18,334 nucleotides of DNA. Origin: DAHUYF01 sp035509275. Lineage in GTDB: Bacteria; Pseudomonadota; Alphaproteobacteria; ATCC43930; CGMCC-115725. The notes under the pieces were generated by a model. That model saw only the letters and a program-made list of their open reading frames with translations. It was not told where the DNA came from and did not search any database. The translations under genes and the position numbers were made by a program. The stretch is from positions 1 to 18,334 of the forward strand of contig DATJLU010000168.1 of assembly GCA_035509275.1 (NCBI GenBank), read 5' to 3'. This document shows positions 14,553 to 18,334 of this stretch, in pieces (the first letter of the stretch is position 1; each line of letters opens with the position of its first letter).

Positions 14553-15515
14553 TTATTCCATCTTGATCCCCGCCCGCGCGATGACCTCGCCCCATTTCTT
14601 GGAATCCGAGGCGATCAGCGCGGCGAATTCATCGGGCGTTCCGCCGGCTGGTTCGTCGCCGATACGGGCGTAGAAGGCCGCCATCGCCGGCGCGCGGATC
14701 GCGGCATTGATCGCCGCATTGAGCCGTTCGACGATCGGCTTCGGCACGCCGGCCGGCGCGATAACGCCCACCCAGGTCGGCGCCGAATATCCGGGCACGC
14801 CGGCCTCGGCGACAGTCGGCAGATCGGGAAAGGCCGGCGAGCGATGATCGCCGGTCACCGCCAGCGCGCGCACCGTGCCCGCGCGCGCGAACGGGGCGAT
14901 CGAATTGAGGCTCTCGAACATCAATTGCACGCGCCCGGCGATGAGATCGTTGATCGCCGGCGCGCCGCCCTTGTACGGCACATGCACGATGTCGGTTCCG
15001 GTCATGAACTTGAACAATTCGCCGCCGACATGGCCGGGCGAGCCGTTGCTCGACGAGGCGTTGGAAAGCTTGCCGGGATTGGCTTTGGCGTAGGCGATCA
15101 GCTCCTTGACCGAATGAAACGGCGTCTTCGGCGACACCGCGAGCAGCAATTGGCCGCGCGACACCAGCGCGATCGGCGCGAAATCGCGGGCGATATCGTA
15201 GGGCAGGGTCTTCACCAGATGCGGGCTGATGGCGAGCGCGCCGATCGGCCCCATGCACAGCGTGTAGCCGTCCGGCGCCGATTTGGCGGCGAGGTCGAGG
15301 CCGATGGTCAGCGCGCCGCCCGGCCGGTCGTCGACCACGATCTCCTTGCCGAGCTCGGTCGACATCGCCGCGGCGAGAATGCGGGCCACCGTATCGGTGG
15401 CGCTGCCGGCGGCCTGCGGCACGATCAGATGGATCGGCCGGTCGGGATATTGCGCATGGGCGCTGCCGCCGAGTGCGCAGATCAGCAGAGCGGCGACGAT
15501 GAGCAGGCGGTTCAT
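14553..15515 (-). CDS. Bug-family (TctC-like) periplasmic substrate-binding protein
   Basis: A 320-residue protein with a clear signal peptide: MNR, hydrophobic LLIVAALLICALGG, then SAHA/QYPDRP as the likely signal peptidase I site. The mature N-terminus YPDRPIHLIVPQAAGSATDT is the hallmark of tripartite tricarboxylate transporter binding proteins, as are the PDGYTL and VPYKGGAPAINDL segments. These proteins bind carboxylates or amino acids for TctAB-type permeases; no permease gene is near, as is common for this expanded family. The ligand is not predictable. It lies upstream of uvrB on the same strand (45 bases apart), but the functions are unrelated. Its start codon is 17 bases from a repeat element. 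Confidence 0.93.
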   Translation of the reverse strand: MNRLLIVAALLICALGGSAHAQYPDRPIHLIVPQAAGSATDTVARILAAAMSTELGKEIVVDDRPGGALTIGLDLAAKSAPDGYTLCMGPIGALAISPHLVKTLPYDIARDFAPIALVSRGQLLLAVSPKTPFHSVKELIAYAKANPGKLSNASSSNGSPGHVGGELFKFMTGTDIVHVPYKGGAPAINDLIAGRVQLMFESLNSIAPFARAGTVRALAVTGDHRSPAFPDLPTVAEAGVPGYSAPTWVGVIAPAGVPKPIVERLNAAINAAIRAPAMAAFYARIGDEPAGGTPDEFAALIASDSKKWGEVIARAGIKME

Positions 15516-15531
15516 GGTCGTTTTACTCGTT

Positions 15532-15682
15532 CGTCATGCCCGGCTTTATGCCGGCATCCACGGCTTTGGCGCTGCGATGTAAAGTCGTGGATGGCCGGGC
15601 CGTCGCCCGCCGGAGGATAAGTTGCACAGGCCGGAAAGTGAACACGCCGCGGCCCGCCGGCGGGACAAGCCCGGCCATGACG
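15532..15682. repeat. 151-bp inverted-repeat element in the divergent spacer
   Basis: Ends are CGTCATGCCCGGCTT (from 15532) and AAGCCCGGCCATGACG (to 15682), inverted repeats differing by a short indel. Inside, CATCCACGGCTTT (15555-15567) pairs with AAAGTCGTGGATG (15581-15593), 12 of 13 plus one G-T pair, and CCCGCCGGCGGG (15653-15664) is a perfect palindrome. This fits a dispersed repeat type frequent in Bradyrhizobium-like genomes (CGTCATGGCCGGGCTT ends). It fills most of the 197 bases between the two divergent genes, so their promoters lie in or are squeezed beside it. No coding potential. Confidence 0.7.
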
Positions 15683-15712
15683 GTTAAGCTTGCCGCCCGG
15701 GGAGAAATGTCC

Positions 15713-16945
15713 ATGTCAGCGTTCGATGTCGCGCCGCTGTTGGCGCCGGGTCTGCCGCCGCCGGCGGCCAAATGGAACGGGCTTGCCAAATATAGCTTCG
15801 TCGGCGGCAATAACGATCCCGATGGCGTTCCGGTCGAGGCCCTGCGCCAGGCCATGAACGCCGTGCTGGCGCGCGAAGGCAAGGATCTGGCGACCTACGG
15901 TCTTGCCAGTGGACCGCAGGGTTATCGGCGTCTGCGCGAATTCCTGGCGCAGAAGCTCGGGGGCGGCGCCGGCATCGCCTGCGCCGCCGACGACATTCTC
16001 ATCACCTCGGGCTCGCTGCAGGCGCTCGATCTGGTCAACGGCATATTTCTGGCGCGCGGCGACACCGCGATCATCGAGCAGGACTGCTATCAGGGCTCGA
16101 TCAACCGGCTGACGCGGCTCGGCGTCAACGTCGTCGGCATTCCACTCGACCGCGACGGCATGCGCATGGACGCGCTGGCTGCGGCGCTATCCGATCTCAA
16201 GCGCCGCGGCGTGCGGCCGAAATACATTTACACCATCCCCACCGTGCAAAACCCGACCGGCACGATCCTGAGCGAGGCGCGCCGTCACGAATTGCTGCGC
16301 CTCGCCGCCGACTACGGCGTGCCGATCTTCGAGGACGACTGCTACGCCGATCTGACCTGGGACGGCCAACGGCCGCCGGCGCTGTACGCGATGAGCAAAG
16401 ACGTGCCGGTCGTTTATATCGGCTCGTTCTCCAAGTCGATCGCTCCGGCGCTGCGCGTCGGCTATATCGTCGCCGCATGGCCGCTCCTCTCGCGCATGCT
16501 GGCGATCAAGACCGATGCCGGCTCCGGCGCGCTCGAGCAGATGGTGCTCGGCGAATACTGCCCGGCGCATTTCGACGCCCATGTGCCGGAGCTCAATCGC
16601 GGTCTGCGCGCCAAGCTCGACACCATGATGGAGGCGCTCAACGAGCATTTCGGCACCGCGGCCGAATTCGACGAGCCGAAAGGCGGCATCTTTCTTTGGG
16701 TCAAGCTGCCGGACCAGGTCGACACGCTCAAGCTCTACCAGTCGGCGCTCGCCGCCGGTGTTGCCATTAATCCCGGCCCGGAATGGTCCGTCGACAAGAG
16801 TCACAGCAAAAGCCGGACCCGGCTATGTTTCGCTAGCCCGACCCATGCGCAGATACGTGAGGGCGTCGCGACCCTCGCCGAAGTCTGCCGCCGCGAATTC
16901 GGCGTGCCGTTGCGCAGCGGCAACGTCGACAAGACGAAGGGGTGA
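15713..16945 (+). CDS. PLP-dependent aminotransferase, fold-type I (LysN/ARO8-like)
   Basis: A 410-residue class I/II aminotransferase without the GntR DNA-binding domain of MocR regulators. Visible motifs: FVGGNNDPDGVP near the N-terminus, LATYGLASGPQGYRRLREFL (substrate-loop region), TSGSLQALDLV (cofactor phosphate contact), PTVQNPTGT, the EDDCYADL segment whose Asp binds the pyridine nitrogen, and Schiff-base K241 in GSFSKSIAPALRVGY. The family uses 2-oxoglutarate with aromatic amino acids, 2-aminoadipate, kynurenine or branched-chain substrates; specificity cannot be fixed here. GGGGAG (15699-15704) lies eight bases before ATG 15713, so I prefer it to ATG 15707 (two bases). Codons further upstream belong to the repeat element. 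Confidence 0.92.
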   Translation: MSAFDVAPLLAPGLPPPAAKWNGLAKYSFVGGNNDPDGVPVEALRQAMNAVLAREGKDLATYGLASGPQGYRRLREFLAQKLGGGAGIACAADDILITSGSLQALDLVNGIFLARGDTAIIEQDCYQGSINRLTRLGVNVVGIPLDRDGMRMDALAAALSDLKRRGVRPKYIYTIPTVQNPTGTILSEARRHELLRLAADYGVPIFEDDCYADLTWDGQRPPALYAMSKDVPVVYIGSFSKSIAPALRVGYIVAAWPLLSRMLAIKTDAGSGALEQMVLGEYCPAHFDAHVPELNRGLRAKLDTMMEALNEHFGTAAEFDEPKGGIFLWVKLPDQVDTLKLYQSALAAGVAINPGPEWSVDKSHSKSRTRLCFASPTHAQIREGVATLAEVCRREFGVPLRSGNVDKTKG

Positions 16946-17014
16946 ATTTCTCGGTCATGGCGCGGAGCCAGCGGGTCCACGCCAAGCGCGCGGCCCGATG
17001 ACCGGCTGCGCGAC

Positions 17015-17045
17015 GAGCAATCCAGAATCTTGAGCTGGATTGCTC
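17015..17045. terminator. Perfect 11-bp hairpin between convergent genes (repeat-derived)
   Basis: GAGCAATCCAG (17015-17025) and CTGGATTGCTC (17035-17045) form a perfect 11-bp stem with a 9-base loop. GCGC blocks outside could extend it across a small internal loop, and CAATGACG follows. The sequence resembles the widespread GCAATCCAG...CTGGATTGC dispersed repeat of alphaproteobacteria. Placed between two convergent genes, it may end both transcripts, though no T-tract follows on either strand. Confidence 0.5.
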
Positions 17046-17067
17046 GCTGCGCCCGCAATGACGGCGC

Positions 17068-17367
17068 TCAAAACCCCTTCACCGCTACCGCGACATGCTC
17101 GACCTCGGGCGGCGAAGCAAAGCAATGGCCGACAAGCTTGCGCCATTCCTGAAAGTCGGCCGAGCCGCGGAAAGCGACGGTGTGATCCTCGACCGTCGTC
17201 CATTCGACGAACAACCGGTAGCGCTGCGGCTTCTCGACCGAGCGGCGCAATTCCATGCCGGTGCAGCCTTTGGCGCGCTGAAACAGCGGCGCCGCCTTGT
17301 TCACGCCGTTTTCGAATTCGGCTTCCATGCCGGGCTTGACGTCGATCTGCGCGATTTCGGTGACCAT
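17068..17367 (-). CDS. Antibiotic biosynthesis monooxygenase (ABM)-fold protein
   Basis: A 99-residue dimeric ferredoxin-like-barrel protein. It starts MVTEIAQIDVKPGMEAEFEN, followed by FQRAKGCTGMELRRS, YRLFVEWTTVEDHT and FQEWRKLVGHCF, the order of strands and helices of the ABM domain. Such proteins include quinol and tetracenomycin-type monooxygenases, haem-degrading IsdG relatives, and proteins without known activity. No haem ligand can be assigned. ATG 17367 follows AGGAG at five bases, so I reject the longer frame to 17442. It lies 25 bases after the flavin monooxygenase gene and is probably co-transcribed with it; a joint oxidative pathway is an inference. Confidence 0.87.
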   Translation of the reverse strand: MVTEIAQIDVKPGMEAEFENGVNKAAPLFQRAKGCTGMELRRSVEKPQRYRLFVEWTTVEDHTVAFRGSADFQEWRKLVGHCFASPPEVEHVAVAVKGF

Positions 17368-17392
17368 GGTTTCTCCTGCATGAACGAAACGA

Positions 17393-18334
17393 TCAAGATG
17401 CCGCCGCGCGCTTGGCCGGCAGCGACGGCGCCTGCAGGCCAAGGTGATCGCGCAGGCTCGGTCCGGAATAGTCCTGGCGATAGAGGCCGCGGCGTTGCAA
17501 TTCCGGCACGACGAGATTGACGAAATCCTCGAACGCCCCGGGGAAATAGGCCGGCATGACGATGAAGCCGTCCGCGAGCCCGCTCATGAACCAGTCTTCC
17601 AGCGTATCGGCGATGTGCCGCGGCGTGCCGCAAATCACCCAATGGCCGCGCGCCGCCGCGGTGATGTTGTAGAGATCGCGCAGCGTCATCTTCTCGCGGC
17701 GCGCCATGTCGAGCAGCGCCAGCGAGAACGATTGTCCGCGATTGGTGAGCGCCGGGAATTCCGGCACCGGGCCGTCGAGCGGGAAGCCGGTGATATCGTA
17801 GCCGATCCGATTGGAAACCAGCGCCAGCGCGTTGCTCGGCGTCAACCAGCTTTGCAACTTGTCGAGTTGCTCCTTGGCCGCCTCCTTGGTCTCGCCGACG
17901 ATAGGCATCACGCCCGGCAGAAGCGCTACCGCATCCGGCGCACGACCGTGCTTGACGGTGCGTGCCTTGAGGCTGTCATAAGCGGCCTTCGCCGAGTCCC
18001 GGTCGCCGTTGACGACCGAGAACACCAGGTCGGCGGTGCGTGCCGAAAGCTCCTGGCCCGGCGCTGAACCGCCGGCCTGGATGATCAGCGGCGGACCGTG
18101 CGGACTCGGCTCGATATTGAGCGGCCCCTTGACCGAGAAGAAGCGGCCCTTGTGATCGAGCGGGCGAACTTTGGACTCGTCGAGGAAAACGCCGGTCGTC
18201 TTGTCGGCGACGACGGCGCCATCCTCCCAGGTGTCCCACAGGCCCTTCACCACGTCGACGAACTCATTGGCGATGGCATAGCGCAGGTCATGCTCGCCGA
18301 CTTCGTCTCTGCCGAAATTCTGCGCTGCGGCCTT
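17393..18334 (-). CDS. FMN-dependent LLM-class monooxygenase, NtaA/SnaA/DszA type (5' end outside window)
   Basis: 313 residues are visible; the frame continues past the right edge, starting in AQNFGRDEVGEHDLRYAIAN, so about 120-140 N-terminal residues are missing. Family marks: NFGRDE, EFVDVVKGLWDTWEDGAVV, HKGRFFSVKGPLNIEPSPHG, PLIIQAGGSAPGQELSARTA (FMN-phosphate region), and the C-terminal PELQRRGLYRQDYSGPSLRDHLGL, typical of nitrilotriacetate/dibenzothiophene-sulfone/pristinamycin monooxygenases. These use FMNH2 from a separate reductase and O2 to open or oxidise C-N or C-S substrates; no reductase is seen here. The GTG at 18253 is an internal codon, not the start. Substrate unknown. Confidence 0.93.
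   Translation of the reverse strand, partial: KAAAQNFGRDEVGEHDLRYAIANEFVDVVKGLWDTWEDGAVVADKTTGVFLDESKVRPLDHKGRFFSVKGPLNIEPSPHGPPLIIQAGGSAPGQELSARTADLVFSVVNGDRDSAKAAYDSLKARTVKHGRAPDAVALLPGVMPIVGETKEAAKEQLDKLQSWLTPSNALALVSNRIGYDITGFPLDGPVPEFPALTNRGQSFSLALLDMARREKMTLRDLYNITAAARGHWVICGTPRHIADTLEDWFMSGLADGFIVMPAYFPGAFEDFVNLVVPELQRRGLYRQDYSGPSLRDHLGLQAPSLPAKRAAAS

Noticed and set aside
15536..15712. Longer N-terminus for the aminotransferase
   Set aside because: These codons are repeat-element sequence; a good Shine-Dalgarno precedes ATG 15713.

Overview
The window looks like ordinary chromosome from a high-GC alphaproteobacterium, probably of the Rhizobiales/Hyphomicrobiales. Three things point there. 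UvrB has the long N-terminal extension I associate with that order. uvrC and pgsA sit close to moaD and moaE. The spacers carry GC-rich palindromic repeats of the type common in Bradyrhizobium-like genomes. No rRNA, tRNA, CRISPR array, transposase or phage gene was found. Most genes lie on the minus strand.

Left part (1-3927): the 3' end of a thioredoxin gene (+) converges on a tight minus-strand operon, MarR regulator -> OmpR-type response regulator -> EnvZ-type histidine kinase. The operon is divergent from ilvE (+), a branched-chain aminotransferase. The MarR plus response-regulator pair recalls petP-petR of purple bacteria.

Centre (3993-10092): a minus-strand train reads uvrC, pgsA, mobB, moeA, an SDR dehydrogenase, moaD, moaE. 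It joins nucleotide-excision repair, phosphatidylglycerol synthesis and late molybdenum-cofactor synthesis (MoaD/MoaE dithiolene formation, MoeA molybdenum insertion, MobB). Several junctions overlap or abut by 1-4 bases. The SDR gene is coupled to moeA, and a 93-bp inverted-repeat element separates it from moaD. Upstream of uvrC lies a 382-bp non-coding region with an AT-rich core.

Right-centre (10475-14507): uvrB, a pteridine-reductase-like SDR (FolM/PTR1 type) and folB form a probable minus-strand operon. UvrB is about 935 residues against roughly 670 for the usual family member. Its N-terminal extension contains a pair of palindromic GC-rich repeats translated in frame, the most unusual feature of the window.

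Right end (14553-18334): a Bug-family tricarboxylate-type binding protein (-) and a fold-type I PLP aminotransferase (+) diverge from a spacer filled mainly by a 151-bp repeat element. The aminotransferase converges on a small ABM-barrel monooxygenase-like gene and a truncated NtaA/SnaA/DszA-type flavin monooxygenase (both -). This end looks like accessory metabolism with unknown substrate. I found no clearly new multi-gene system; the best leads are the repeat insertion in uvrB, the folate/repair gene linkage and the non-coding region upstream of uvrC.
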